Source of the DNA: CAG-582 sp964636965
GTDB taxonomy: Bacteria > Bacillota_I > Bacilli_A > RF39 > UBA660
Direction: 5' to 3'
Assembly: GCA_964636965.1 (NCBI GenBank)
Contig: CAZWST010000034.1
Location: 1 to 16,302, forward strand
DNA length: 16,302 nt
Both the position numbers and the translations under genes were made by a program. The notes under the pieces are model-generated. The model was not told the DNA's origin. It did no database searches and saw only the letters and a list, made by a program, of their open reading frames with translations. Shown here piece by piece: positions 7,424-14,598 of the stretch; position 1 is the stretch's first letter, and every line of letters starts with the position of its first letter.

Positions 7424-7452
7424 ATTATAATTTAATAAAGGTAAAATTGCAA
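7424..7452 (-). promoter_or_regulatory. Promoter of the suf operon
   Basis: Minus strand TTGCAA (7447-7452), a 17-base spacer and consensus TATAAT (7424-7429). Transcription would start near 7417, leaving a very short leader before sufC. I see no operator or riboswitch in the 90 bases between ftsZ and sufC. Confidence 0.75.
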
Positions 7453-7482
7453 TAAAGGTGGTAGTTTATTTCTAACTTGAAT

Positions 7483-7507
7483 AAAAAAAGGAAACTCAAG
7501 TTTCCTT
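7483..7507 (-). terminator. ftsZ terminator
   Basis: Minus strand AAGGAAAC, TTGA loop, GTTTCCTT (7488-7507) followed by a U run (7483-7489). It starts immediately after the ftsZ stop codon and separates the ftsAZ unit from the suf promoter. Confidence 0.85.
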
Positions 7508-8584
7508 CTAAAAATTATCTCTGTCTCTTAAGAATGGTGGTATGTCATATTCATCATCTATAACACTAGTAGGTTTTCTTGGAGCCTCATCAGTATCTCC
7601 ATAATCAGGTGAATATGTATCACCAGAATCACTACTAGAATCTTCAAATCCTGTTGCAATAACTGTAACAATTACTTCTTCATTTAATGATTCATTAATA
7701 ACTGCACCAAAGATAATATTAATATCTGTATTAGCACTAGCTCTAACAACTTCTGCTGCTTCTTCTGCTTCAATTAATGTTAATGAGTTACCACCAGTTA
7801 CATTAATAATTGCATCTGTTGCTCCAACAATACTTGTTTCCAAAAGTGGACTTGATACAGCAGCCTTTGCAGCTTCAATAGCCCTGTTTTCTCCAGTTCC
7901 TAAACCAATACCAATTAAAGCATCTCCACGATTTGCCATAACAGCTTTAACATCGGCAAAGTCTAGATTTATTAAACCAGATACAGCAATAAGATCGGAA
8001 ATTGATTGTACACCTCTATGTAAGACATTATCAACTTCTCTAAATGCTGCCATCATTGGAGTATTCTTATCAATTATATCTCTTAATCTATCATTTGGTA
8101 TAACGATCAATGTATCAACATGTTTTTTTAGTTCGTCTAAACCGATAATAGCTTGTTCCATTCTCTTCTTACCTTCGAATCTGAATGGCTTAGTAACAAT
8201 TGCAACAGTTAATGCCCCAACTTCTTGAGCAATTTCAGCAATTATTGGAGAAGCACCAGTTCCAGTACCTCCACCCATACCACAAGTAACGAAAACCATA
8301 TCAGCTCCTTCAAGAGCCTCTCTTATTTCTTCTTTACTTTCTAGGGCAGCTTCTCTACCAACTTCAGGATCTGATCCAGCACCACGTCCATTGGTAATAT
8401 TTTTACCTATTTGCAATTTATATTCAGCAGGAGATGCATTTAAAACTTGTAAATCTGTATTAGCTACAATAAATTCAACGCTTCTTACTCCCGATTCAAT
8501 CATTCTATTTACGGCATTCATTCCACCGCCACCAACACCTATAACTTTGATTTTGGCAACTTGGTCCATTTCTAATCCGTCCAT
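7508..8584 (-). CDS. ftsZ: Cell division protein FtsZ
   Basis: FtsZ is the tubulin-like GTPase that polymerises into the Z ring at midcell. All hallmarks are visible: the N-terminal nucleotide pocket IGVGGGGMNAVN (15-26), the tubulin signature GGGTGTG (104-110), the synergy loop NLDFADVKAVM (206-216) which supplies catalytic Asp residues for the neighbouring subunit, and a C-terminal peptide DIPPFLRDRDNF (347-358) that binds FtsA and other partners. The linker between globular domain and peptide is short and acidic/serine-rich (about 313-345). At 358 residues it is slightly shorter than Bacillus FtsZ. The start at 8584 follows AAGGAGG. The gene begins 11 bases after ftsA, in the usual ftsA-ftsZ order. 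Confidence 0.98.
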   Translation of the reverse strand: MDGLEMDQVAKIKVIGVGGGGMNAVNRMIESGVRSVEFIVANTDLQVLNASPAEYKLQIGKNITNGRGAGSDPEVGREAALESKEEIREALEGADMVFVTCGMGGGTGTGASPIIAEIAQEVGALTVAIVTKPFRFEGKKRMEQAIIGLDELKKHVDTLIVIPNDRLRDIIDKNTPMMAAFREVDNVLHRGVQSISDLIAVSGLINLDFADVKAVMANRGDALIGIGLGTGENRAIEAAKAAVSSPLLETSIVGATDAIINVTGGNSLTLIEAEEAAEVVRASANTDINIIFGAVINESLNEEVIVTVIATGFEDSSSDSGDTYSPDYGDTDEAPRKPTSVIDDEYDIPPFLRDRDNF

Positions 8585-8595
8585 GTTATTCCTCC

Positions 8596-9834
8596 TTAAT
8601 TATCAAAGAATATTCCAAATACTTTTCCAAGAATGGATTCACCAGTGTTTTTCTTTTCACTAGCACCAGAAAGTATTTCTTCATCATCAGCACTTATGCT
8701 TGAATATTCTTTATCTCTAAGTCTTAACTTAGAATCAAAATACTTTATCATTCCCACGCAGACAGCATATTTGTTATCACGCGCTCCGACTATCTGTATT
8801 TTCCCGACATTGGCCAAACGTCCAAAGACACTTTCAACTTCAATTGAAAAATCTCTTAGTTCAGTCAATCCTCCTGTTATAATTATATAACTAATTTCTT
8901 TTTTTGTTAAGTAGTTTATTTCACTTTTCGCCATATTTAGCATTTCATGACACCTACTCATAACAATGTTAGTTACATCACTCTGATTAACTATTATTTT
9001 TTCACCATTCGTATTTACAAGGCTTTCTTTCTCATTTTTACTTGCGTTTTTCTTATGTGCAAGTGCTAAATCATTTTTTAAACTATGAGCTTGTTCACTT
9101 GTCAATTTATAAACATATGCAAGGTCTTTATCAATGTCAACTCCACCGATTTTTAAGACACTTGTGTTTATAACTATACCTTTATTAACAATAGAAACAT
9201 TAAATGTTTCGGCACCACAATCAATAATAACTCCAGTTTCTGTATCAGTTGATACATTTTTATGTGTAAAGTATGAGCCAATACTTGGTGTCATTATATC
9301 AACTATCTCTAAGCCACATTTTTCCATTACTTTAGCAGCCATGTATATGTCTCTTTTAGGAGAGGTAATTATAACACTTTTAACAGAAAGACTTCTTCCT
9401 TTTAATCCCCTTGGCATACGAGTTTTACGATCATCGACTTTAAACATGATTGGTACTACCGTAATTAAATCATAATCTTTATCTAATTTCCCCTTTACAC
9501 TTGTTTGTAAAACACGTACTATGTCACTAGCAAGAATCTCTGTTTCAACTTCTCCAACTGTAATACTTGCTTCCCCTATTTTATATTGAGTATTTTCTTC
9601 ATTTACATTAACAATTACTTTACTAATTTTTATACCTAATAGGTCTTCTTCTTTTTTTAATAGTTTTTTTACAGCGTAGACAGTATCATCTACTTCTATT
9701 ATTTCACCATTTTGAATACCACGGGAGTCTTCATCAATTGCACAAAGAATATTTAAGCCTTCTTCTTTGAGCTCAGCAACGACAAGTTTTATTTTACTAC
9801 TACCTAAATCTAGACTAGCAATAATCTGCCTCAT
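8596..9834 (-). CDS. ftsA: Cell division protein FtsA
   Basis: FtsA is the actin-like ATPase that tethers FtsZ filaments to the membrane and recruits later division proteins. The 412 residues show phosphate-1 ASLDLGSSKIKLVVAEL (6-22), the 1C insertion domain (about 80-165), phosphate-2 IIDCGAETFNVS (203-214), the adenosine motif IITGGLTEL (318-326), and a C-terminal amphipathic membrane-targeting helix ESILGKVFGIFFDN (399-412). The start at 9834 was chosen because GGTGGTGA precedes it at good spacing, while an upstream ATG at 9849 has no ribosome binding site. A -10-like TATAGT or TATACT lies at 9859-9869 but no clear -35 accompanies it. It is co-transcribed with ftsZ. Confidence 0.96.
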   Translation of the reverse strand: MRQIIASLDLGSSKIKLVVAELKEEGLNILCAIDEDSRGIQNGEIIEVDDTVYAVKKLLKKEEDLLGIKISKVIVNVNEENTQYKIGEASITVGEVETEILASDIVRVLQTSVKGKLDKDYDLITVVPIMFKVDDRKTRMPRGLKGRSLSVKSVIITSPKRDIYMAAKVMEKCGLEIVDIMTPSIGSYFTHKNVSTDTETGVIIDCGAETFNVSIVNKGIVINTSVLKIGGVDIDKDLAYVYKLTSEQAHSLKNDLALAHKKNASKNEKESLVNTNGEKIIVNQSDVTNIVMSRCHEMLNMAKSEINYLTKKEISYIIITGGLTELRDFSIEVESVFGRLANVGKIQIVGARDNKYAVCVGMIKYFDSKLRLRDKEYSSISADDEEILSGASEKKNTGESILGKVFGIFFDN

Positions 9835-9880
9835 AGTATTCACCACCATATCATGATAAGTATACTATAAAAACTCCATA

Positions 9881-9912
9881 AAAAAAAGGCAGATATGTAA
9901 ACTAAACGCCTT
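9881..9912 (-). terminator. Probable terminator after the kinase-like gene
   Basis: Minus strand AAGGC (9908-9912) pairs with GCCTT (9886-9890) around a loop of about 17 bases, followed by a run of U (9881-9887). The stem is short, so termination before ftsA may be partial. Confidence 0.5.
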
Positions 9913-9914
9913 AT

Positions 9915-10619
9915 TTACTTAAGAATAAGATTATTTTTTAAGGTACGCAAGTATTTAGGATTAACTCCTTTTTTCATTAAAGAACCGCTATACTCTTTTA
10001 AAAGGGTTCCAATGTGATAATCTTCATCAATTAATTTTTTTATTAAATCTGTATATTCTTGGTTAAATGAACTTAAATCTGTTGGATTACTTTCAAATAA
10101 ACCAATAAAAATAGCTCTATCAAGGACATTTAAATTATTAAGATAATTATCAGATTCATTTAATGTACTTAAATCAAAGTCAGTTAGGGAAATATTTGAA
10201 CCAGTGTAAATCATGTCTTTAGAAGTTATTCCATTTAAAGAAAGTTCAGGTGTACTTTTTAATTTTAAATAAAGGTCTTCAATTGCAGCAATTAATCCAT
10301 CCATAGTAGTTTTAGGATATAAATCTTTTATACTTGTTCCAATAATATACTCTCTTATATAACTTGTAACAAGGTTTTCTCCCTTTATATAAGCGACATC
10401 TGGTGTTACTAAAACATCACTTTTTAATCTGCTTAAGTATTTTAAGTATTCTAAAAACTCATTATTATGTATTTTTAAAATATCTTGATAATAACCATTA
10501 TTTAAAAATAATTTTAACACTGAAGAAGAGGTAGTACGATAGCTTATTGTATGTCTTGAACCTACCAATTTATATTTCTTTTTGTTTTCTTTCATTTGTG
10601 TATTTGGTTTTATTTCCAT
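9915..10619 (-). CDS. Kinase-fold protein lacking catalytic residues (putative pseudokinase)
   Basis: The 234 residues resemble the APH/choline-kinase branch of the protein-kinase fold. There is an N-lobe strand with a Lys (SSSVLKLFLN, 31-40), a possible helix C (NNEFLEYLKYL, 52-62), a hinge-like segment (ENLVTSYIREYIIGTS, 81-96) and a C-lobe ending in LTDFD (145-149), matching the metal-binding Asp loop. The catalytic loop, normally HGDxxxxN, reads NGITSKDMI (129-137): the catalytic Asp is Ile and the Asn is Asp. It is therefore probably not an active phosphotransferase. The start at 10619 is placed by AAGGG 5 bases upstream; an in-frame GTG at 10625 lies inside that site. The gene precedes ftsA and is divergent from murT, so a role in envelope or division is possible but unproven. 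The fold assignment is by eye. Confidence 0.65.
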   Translation of the reverse strand: MEIKPNTQMKENKKKYKLVGSRHTISYRTTSSSVLKLFLNNGYYQDILKIHNNEFLEYLKYLSRLKSDVLVTPDVAYIKGENLVTSYIREYIIGTSIKDLYPKTTMDGLIAAIEDLYLKLKSTPELSLNGITSKDMIYTGSNISLTDFDLSTLNESDNYLNNLNVLDRAIFIGLFESNPTDLSSFNQEYTDLIKKLIDEDYHIGTLLKEYSGSLMKKGVNPKYLRTLKNNLILK

Positions 10620-10646
10620 AAGCACCCTTCTTTCTTGACTTATTCC

Positions 10647-10675
10647 ATTTTTACATATTATGCTTGTCTTGTCAA
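10647..10675 (-). promoter_or_regulatory. Probable promoter of the kinase-like gene
   Basis: Minus strand perfect -35 TTGACA (10670-10675), with a poor -10 (TAAAAA or AAAAAT, about 10647-10653) 16-17 bases away. It lies in the 106-base divergent region shared with murT. Confidence 0.4.
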
Positions 10676-10700
10676 TTTATGTTTTTGTTTCTTTTAAATG

Positions 10701-10709
10701 TGGTATAAT
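10701..10709 (+). promoter_or_regulatory. Extended -10 promoter of murT-gatD
   Basis: Plus strand TGGTATAAT is an extended -10 element (TGn plus a consensus TATAAT at 10704-10709). No good -35 is seen 16-18 bases upstream. Transcription would begin near 10716, about 10 bases before the murT start codon, giving a very short leader that contains the AGGTGAT ribosome binding site. Confidence 0.55.
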
Positions 10710-10725
10710 ATTTTTAGGTGATTAT

Positions 10726-12147
10726 ATGAAAGCTTTATATAATTTTATTATAAAAATAGTCAAACTTTTTTGCTTATTATTTAAGCCTATTTTAAAAACT
10801 AATACAGCAACAATTATTGCTAATAAGATATTCACTTTCGGTTGTAAAATATTAAAGCCTTTATTTAAAGATGATGGCACTGTAACCCCAGGTTATTATG
10901 CAACTATGTATAATAAAGATATTTTAGATAAACTTATTTATCCAAGATATATAATTGGTGTAACCGGTTCATCAGGAAAAGGTTCAACAACTTCTTTAAT
11001 TGCTCATGTCTTAGAAGGAAATGGCTATAATGTTGTATGGAATAAAAATGGCTCTAATCTTTTTAATGCTGCGACTACTTTAATTTTAAATCATACAAAC
11101 CCTTTTACAAAAAAAATAAAAGCTGATGTTTTACTTTTAGAACTTGATGAATCATTTATAAAAACGATATTTAATAAAGTTAAACTTACTCATCTAGTTG
11201 TCACAAATATCACAAGAGATCAACCTGCTAGAAATGGGGATCCTGATATTATATTTAATAAAATTGCATCTTCTATTGATGCAAATACACACCTTGTAAT
11301 AAATGCAGATGATCCAATTGTTACAAGATTTAAAGTAATTCATAAAGGTCTTATTACAACATATGGTATTGGAAAGTATAAAACAGACACAAAAGAGCCA
11401 ATATCTAATACAGTTGATGCAGCCTACTGTCCAGTATGTGAAACAAAGTTAAAATATAACTTTTACCATTATGGACACTTAGGTGATTATACTTGTCCTA
11501 AATGTAAGTTTTCAAGAAATAAATTAGACTTTCATGCAAGAGATATTGATTTAGATAAACAATTTATGACAATTAATAGAAATATAGTTCATTTAAATAA
11601 AAACGTCTTCTTCTGTTGCTATTATACTCTTGCAACATTTGCTCTTTTAAGAACTATTGGTTTAAGTGTTAAAGATATACAAAAATACTTAAACGATAAT
11701 GTAATTGAAGCTAAAAGAATGAAAGAATATAAACTGGGAACTAGAAAAGTTGAAATGATTGAATCAAAAAACGAAAATGCTTTATCATATTTACAATCAA
11801 TTAATTTCATAAAATCTGAGCACGGTAAAAAGACAATTATAATAGGTTTTGATAATGTATCAAGAAGATATAACTTCAATGATATCAGTTGGCTATATGA
11901 TGTTGATTTTGAATTATTAAATGATTCTTCTATTGATAAAATATTTTGTATAGGTAGATTTAAATATGATGTATATGCTCGTTTAAAATATGCTGGTATT
12001 CAAGATAATAAGCTTATAATTGTAGATGATTTAAATAATATATTAGAAAATGTAAAAAAGAAAAGCAAAGGTTCAATTTATACAATGGCTTGCTTTGATA
12101 TGACAGCAGTCTTAAAAAAACTCTTAAATGAGGGGATGAATAAATGA
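10726..12147 (+). CDS. murT: MurT, lipid II isoglutaminyl synthase ligase subunit
   Basis: MurT activates the alpha-carboxyl of D-Glu in lipid II with ATP; ammonia from GatD then makes D-isoglutamine. The 473 residues contain an N-terminal hydrophobic stretch, a Mur-ligase ATP-binding domain with P-loop GVTGSSGKGST (78-88), TNITRDQPARNGD in the Mur-like core, a four-cysteine zinc ribbon (C235/C238 and C257/C260) typical of MurT, and the C-terminal DUF1727-type domain including FNDISWLYDVDFE (384-396). The P-loop has GKGS as in folylpolyglutamate synthases instead of the usual Mur GKTT. The start at 10726 follows AGGTGAT; longer frames would begin upstream of the promoter. It overlaps gatD by four bases (ATGA). 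Length is a little above the roughly 440 of Staphylococcus MurT. Confidence 0.92.
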   Translation: MKALYNFIIKIVKLFCLLFKPILKTNTATIIANKIFTFGCKILKPLFKDDGTVTPGYYATMYNKDILDKLIYPRYIIGVTGSSGKGSTTSLIAHVLEGNGYNVVWNKNGSNLFNAATTLILNHTNPFTKKIKADVLLLELDESFIKTIFNKVKLTHLVVTNITRDQPARNGDPDIIFNKIASSIDANTHLVINADDPIVTRFKVIHKGLITTYGIGKYKTDTKEPISNTVDAAYCPVCETKLKYNFYHYGHLGDYTCPKCKFSRNKLDFHARDIDLDKQFMTINRNIVHLNKNVFFCCYYTLATFALLRTIGLSVKDIQKYLNDNVIEAKRMKEYKLGTRKVEMIESKNENALSYLQSINFIKSEHGKKTIIIGFDNVSRRYNFNDISWLYDVDFELLNDSSIDKIFCIGRFKYDVYARLKYAGIQDNKLIIVDDLNNILENVKKKSKGSIYTMACFDMTAVLKKLLNEGMNK

Positions 12148-12848
12148 AAATAATTAAAATAGCTCATCTTTACTACGATATAATGAATCTTTATGGTGAA
12201 TCAGGAAATATCTTAGCTTTAACAGATGGATTAAAAAGACAAGGTGCAAGGTACACTGTTACTAATGTAACTAAAGGGGATAAAATAGATTTTTCTAAAT
12301 ATGATATTTTCTATATTGGTTCTGGTACCCAAAGTAATCAAATGATGGTATTAAAAGATATCTTAAGGTATAAAGAAGAAATAAAAAAGATTATAAAGAA
12401 AAAAGTGTTTATCGCGACTGGTAATTCCTATGAATTATTTGGAAAAAAGATTAATAATGTTGATGCTTTAGGTTGTTTTGATTTTGAAAGTAAATCTGTA
12501 AGAGATAGAATTGTCAAAGAACAAGTTTATAAAACTTATATTTTAGATAATCCAGTAATAGGTTTTCAAAACAGAGGATCAATAAATAACATACATGAAA
12601 ATCATTTATTTGAAGTTATTGATGGTAATGCTGATAATAATAAAAGTAAGTTTGAAGGAATACATATTAATAATTTCTATGGAACATACACTATTGGTCC
12701 CCTACTTGTTAGAAATCCAGAACTATTAGATAAAATTATTAGGGACTTCTTTAAAGCAAATAAATATCCTTATAAGGAAATTAAAGATACTCCAGAATAT
12801 AAAGCTTATGATGAATATTTAAAAAACTTCAAAATAAAGAGAGACTAA
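12144..12848 (+). CDS. gatD: GatD-like glutamine amidotransferase homologue without catalytic Cys/His
   Basis: GatD is the class I amidotransferase subunit that frees ammonia from glutamine for MurT. Fold and position are right: 234 residues, an N-terminal Rossmann-like start MKIIKIAHLYYDIMNLYGESGN typical of the family, YDIFYIGSGTQSNQ (54-67), and GTYTIGPLLVRNP near the C-terminus. The expected nucleophile motif (A-I-C-G-G-Y-Q) reads ATGNSYE (91-97), so Cys is replaced by Gly (G93). The catalytic His of GTYLHGP is Ile (I184). The only cysteine is C111, outside the elbow. The reading frame is intact, has a GAGGGGATG ribosome binding site inside murT, and ends at a strong terminator, so it is a maintained gene rather than a decayed one. 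It is probably a structural partner of MurT without glutaminase activity. Confidence 0.88.
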   Translation: MKIIKIAHLYYDIMNLYGESGNILALTDGLKRQGARYTVTNVTKGDKIDFSKYDIFYIGSGTQSNQMMVLKDILRYKEEIKKIIKKKVFIATGNSYELFGKKINNVDALGCFDFESKSVRDRIVKEQVYKTYILDNPVIGFQNRGSINNIHENHLFEVIDGNADNNKSKFEGIHINNFYGTYTIGPLLVRNPELLDKIIRDFFKANKYPYKEIKDTPEYKAYDEYLKNFKIKRD

Positions 12849-12863
12849 GTCTCTTTTTATTTT
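12831..12863. terminator. Bidirectional terminator overlapping gatD and rpn 3' ends
   Basis: A 15-bp stem (12831-12845 with 12849-12863, one G-U) has a three-base loop that is exactly the gatD stop codon TAA. A-rich and T-rich arm ends give U tracts in both directions. The stop codon of the converging nuclease gene (12857-12859) lies inside the other arm. Confidence 0.88.
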
Positions 12864-13753
12864 AAATTTAATATTTTCTTTACTTCTTCAACACTTATTT
12901 CGGCAGATGAAGCAATTACTTCAATGGAAACACTATTTTTATATAATGATTTAACCATACGAACCTTTTCCTGTTCAATTCCTTCTTTTAGGCCTTCTTT
13001 TCGGCCTTCTTTTCGACCTTCTTCATGGCCTTCTAGTTTTGCGCCTTTAATCATTGTCTTTCTGACTTTTTCTGCTTCGATTTCAGCATTATAAAGTCCA
13101 ATCATCTTATCATCTAGACTTAACTTAGCAATTTTATCTACTAGTTTTTCCATTAACTCATCATCCCCTGCAAGTCTTCGTGCATACTCTTTATCATCTG
13201 TCTTTAAGATTAAACAAAATCGTTCAAATCTTGTTAACTTATCTATGTTTTCATTATAGCATCTTTTCCACACGTTTTCTAGACTTACATGATATTTTAT
13301 TGTTGAATCTTCATCTAATTCATTGGTTGTTTCTTCTCTAAACATAAATTTATATATGTCCTTTTTATGTTTAAAATGAGTAAAATTATTGAAGTTTATT
13401 TGTATTACCTGATGTGCATCTAGGTAACTTTCTGAACTATTATACATGCTTGCCTTTAATTTACTAAGATATGCATCATTTTTATTAAATACACCAGGGT
13501 AATATCCATTATTCATCTCAATGTTGATATATCTATTTCCTACACTTACTATAATATCTGATGTCATCTTTTTATCTTTTTTATTTTCAATTGTATACTC
13601 AGTATTTTCAATTTTTATATTCTCTAGTATACTTAGGGGTATTTCTGTTATGGTGTTTATTAACTCTTTTAAAACATCTTTTAATTCAGGATCTAGCATT
13701 ACTGCTTTAAACATACAGTCATGGACAACCGAAAGCAATATGTTATCACTCAT
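12857..13753 (-). CDS. Rpn/PD-(D/E)XK family nuclease ('transposase-like')
   Basis: The 298 residues match the PDDEXK_2/Rpn group (PF12784-like), annotated as putative transposases or recombination-promoting nucleases. The order is an N-terminal HDCMFKAVMLDPE (11-23), the nuclease core with D66 (MTSDIIVS) and an INIEMN strand (E79, with N81 where Gln or Lys is more common), helical middle, then a C-terminal tail of EGxx repeats (EGHEEGRKEGRKEGLKEG, 241-258) and a short helix-turn-helix-like end (VIASSAEISVEEVKKIL). The family lacks transposon ends and usually sits singly in chromosomes, as here. The start at 13753 follows AAAGGAG. The substitution in the ExK/Q position may alter activity. It converges on gatD. 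Confidence 0.88.
   Translation of the reverse strand: MSDNILLSVVHDCMFKAVMLDPELKDVLKELINTITEIPLSILENIKIENTEYTIENKKDKKMTSDIIVSVGNRYINIEMNNGYYPGVFNKNDAYLSKLKASMYNSSESYLDAHQVIQINFNNFTHFKHKKDIYKFMFREETTNELDEDSTIKYHVSLENVWKRCYNENIDKLTRFERFCLILKTDDKEYARRLAGDDELMEKLVDKIAKLSLDDKMIGLYNAEIEAEKVRKTMIKGAKLEGHEEGRKEGRKEGLKEGIEQEKVRMVKSLYKNSVSIEVIASSAEISVEEVKKILNLK
12981..13033 (-). repeat. 12-bp tandem repeat encoding E-G-R/L-K units
   Basis: Four full copies and a partial copy of CCTTCTTTTCGG-like units (plus strand) start at 12981, 12993, 13005, 13017 and 13029. Each encodes a four-residue EGRK-type unit of the nuclease tail. The unit length is a multiple of three, so copy changes would keep the frame. 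Confidence 0.9.
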
Positions 13754-13762
13754 TATAATCTC

Positions 13763-13789
13763 CTTTCTAAGAAAGTTTTCTTACTTTCT
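13763..13789 (-). promoter_or_regulatory. Possible ribosome-binding-site-masking leader of the nuclease gene
   Basis: On the minus strand, three short segments occur in order: AGAAAGT (13783-13789), ACTTTCT (about 13770-13776) and GAAAG of the GAAAGGAG ribosome binding site (13763-13767 on the complementary arm). The middle segment can pair with either the first or the last. If it pairs with the last, the ribosome binding site is covered. Stems are only 5-7 bp, so this is tentative. Confidence 0.35.
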
Positions 13790-13836
13790 ATATATTTAGT
13801 TACCTATATTTTTCTAATTTACTTTTTTTTGATGAC

Positions 13837-13862
13837 AAAAAAAGAACACTAATGTGTTCCTT
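13837..13862 (-). terminator. Terminator after the 13869-14597 gene
   Basis: Minus strand GAACAC, loop ATTA, GTGTTC (13844-13859), extended by a G-U and two A-U pairs and followed by a run of seven U (13837-13843). It lies just after the stop codon and separates this gene from the nuclease gene. The remaining 70 bases up to the nuclease start contain the leader hairpin and no clear promoter. Confidence 0.85.
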
Positions 13863-13868
13863 AAAATA

Positions 13869-14597
13869 TTATTTGATTGAATCAATTAATAATTTATTAT
13901 CTTTAACAACTAAATTAATATTTACCTTTTTACTATCTTGTGTTAAATGACTTAGGCTTTCTAAATCTAAAGCATCTTTCATAACCTTAATTGTATTATC
14001 CCCAGATAAATAATCAGATATAGCTTTTGTATCATATCCTTCTACTTCATTAAAGTAATTTAATATTTCATATGGATTTTCTACTGTATATTTCATTAAT
14101 TCTACTGAGTACTTATCTTCCTTTGTTTTTGTTATCTTACTTATTTGATACTTTATAATTGGAATTTTTGCAATATCAGCATTTCTTAAATCACTTAAAT
14201 CTAGTTCATAAACATATTCATTTATATCATACCTTATAAATTTATTTAAAAGATATGGTGTTATACCAATTGATTCTATTTTTTCTTCATCTAATTCAAC
14301 GTTGAAAACTTTAGCAATTAATTCTTTTATTTCTTTTGCATTTAATTTAGCTTTATTTTCATCATTCAAACTATAAAAAAGTGCATAACTTATATATCTA
14401 TCTAAATCACTTGATTCAGTAGTATCTACTTCTTCTAAAGCATCAGAATATTCATCAATAAACTCTGATATCTTTATTCTTTCTAAGTTACTTAGTTTTT
14501 TCTTGTTATTATTTGTTAAACAAATTGTTACTGTTGCAAAAATTGCAACAATAACAATTGTTAATATACTTATAATAATTATCTTTCTCTTATCCAT
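13869..14597 (-). CDS. Unknown protein with N-terminal membrane anchor
   Basis: Not recognised. The 242 residues begin MDKRK followed by one hydrophobic segment (about 5-27) with no lipobox and no obvious cleavage site, so it is likely an uncleaved signal anchor with the remaining 215 residues outside the cell. The exterior part is acidic and Lys-rich: an N-terminal helical half and a C-terminal half of probable beta strands ending VNINLVVKDNKLLIDSIK, reminiscent of NTF2-like or DUF4878-like small extracytoplasmic domains, though I cannot assign one. The start is one base after the stop of the large surface protein gene, and its GAGGAG ribosome binding site lies inside the last codons of that gene, so translation is coupled. 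It may help export, anchor or fold the surface protein. Confidence 0.78.
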   Translation of the reverse strand: MDKRKIIIISILTIVIVAIFATVTICLTNNNKKKLSNLERIKISEFIDEYSDALEEVDTTESSDLDRYISYALFYSLNDENKAKLNAKEIKELIAKVFNVELDEEKIESIGITPYLLNKFIRYDINEYVYELDLSDLRNADIAKIPIIKYQISKITKTKEDKYSVELMKYTVENPYEILNYFNEVEGYDTKAISDYLSGDNTIKVMKDALDLESLSHLTQDSKKVNINLVVKDNKLLIDSIK

Positions 14598-14598
14598 C

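Noticed and set aside
8391..9475. Several plus-strand open frames across ftsZ and ftsA
   Set aside because: They are antisense shadows of two firmly identified genes, with no similarity or start signals of their own.
12144..12848. gatD as a decaying pseudogene
   Set aside because: It is full length with an intact frame, a good ribosome binding site and conserved family segments outside the catalytic residues, so altered function is more likely than decay.
12857..13753. Insertion sequence around the transposase-like nuclease
   Set aside because: The protein is of the Rpn/PD-(D/E)XK group, which does not define IS elements; no terminal inverted repeats or target duplications are visible, and the ends are ordinary terminators.
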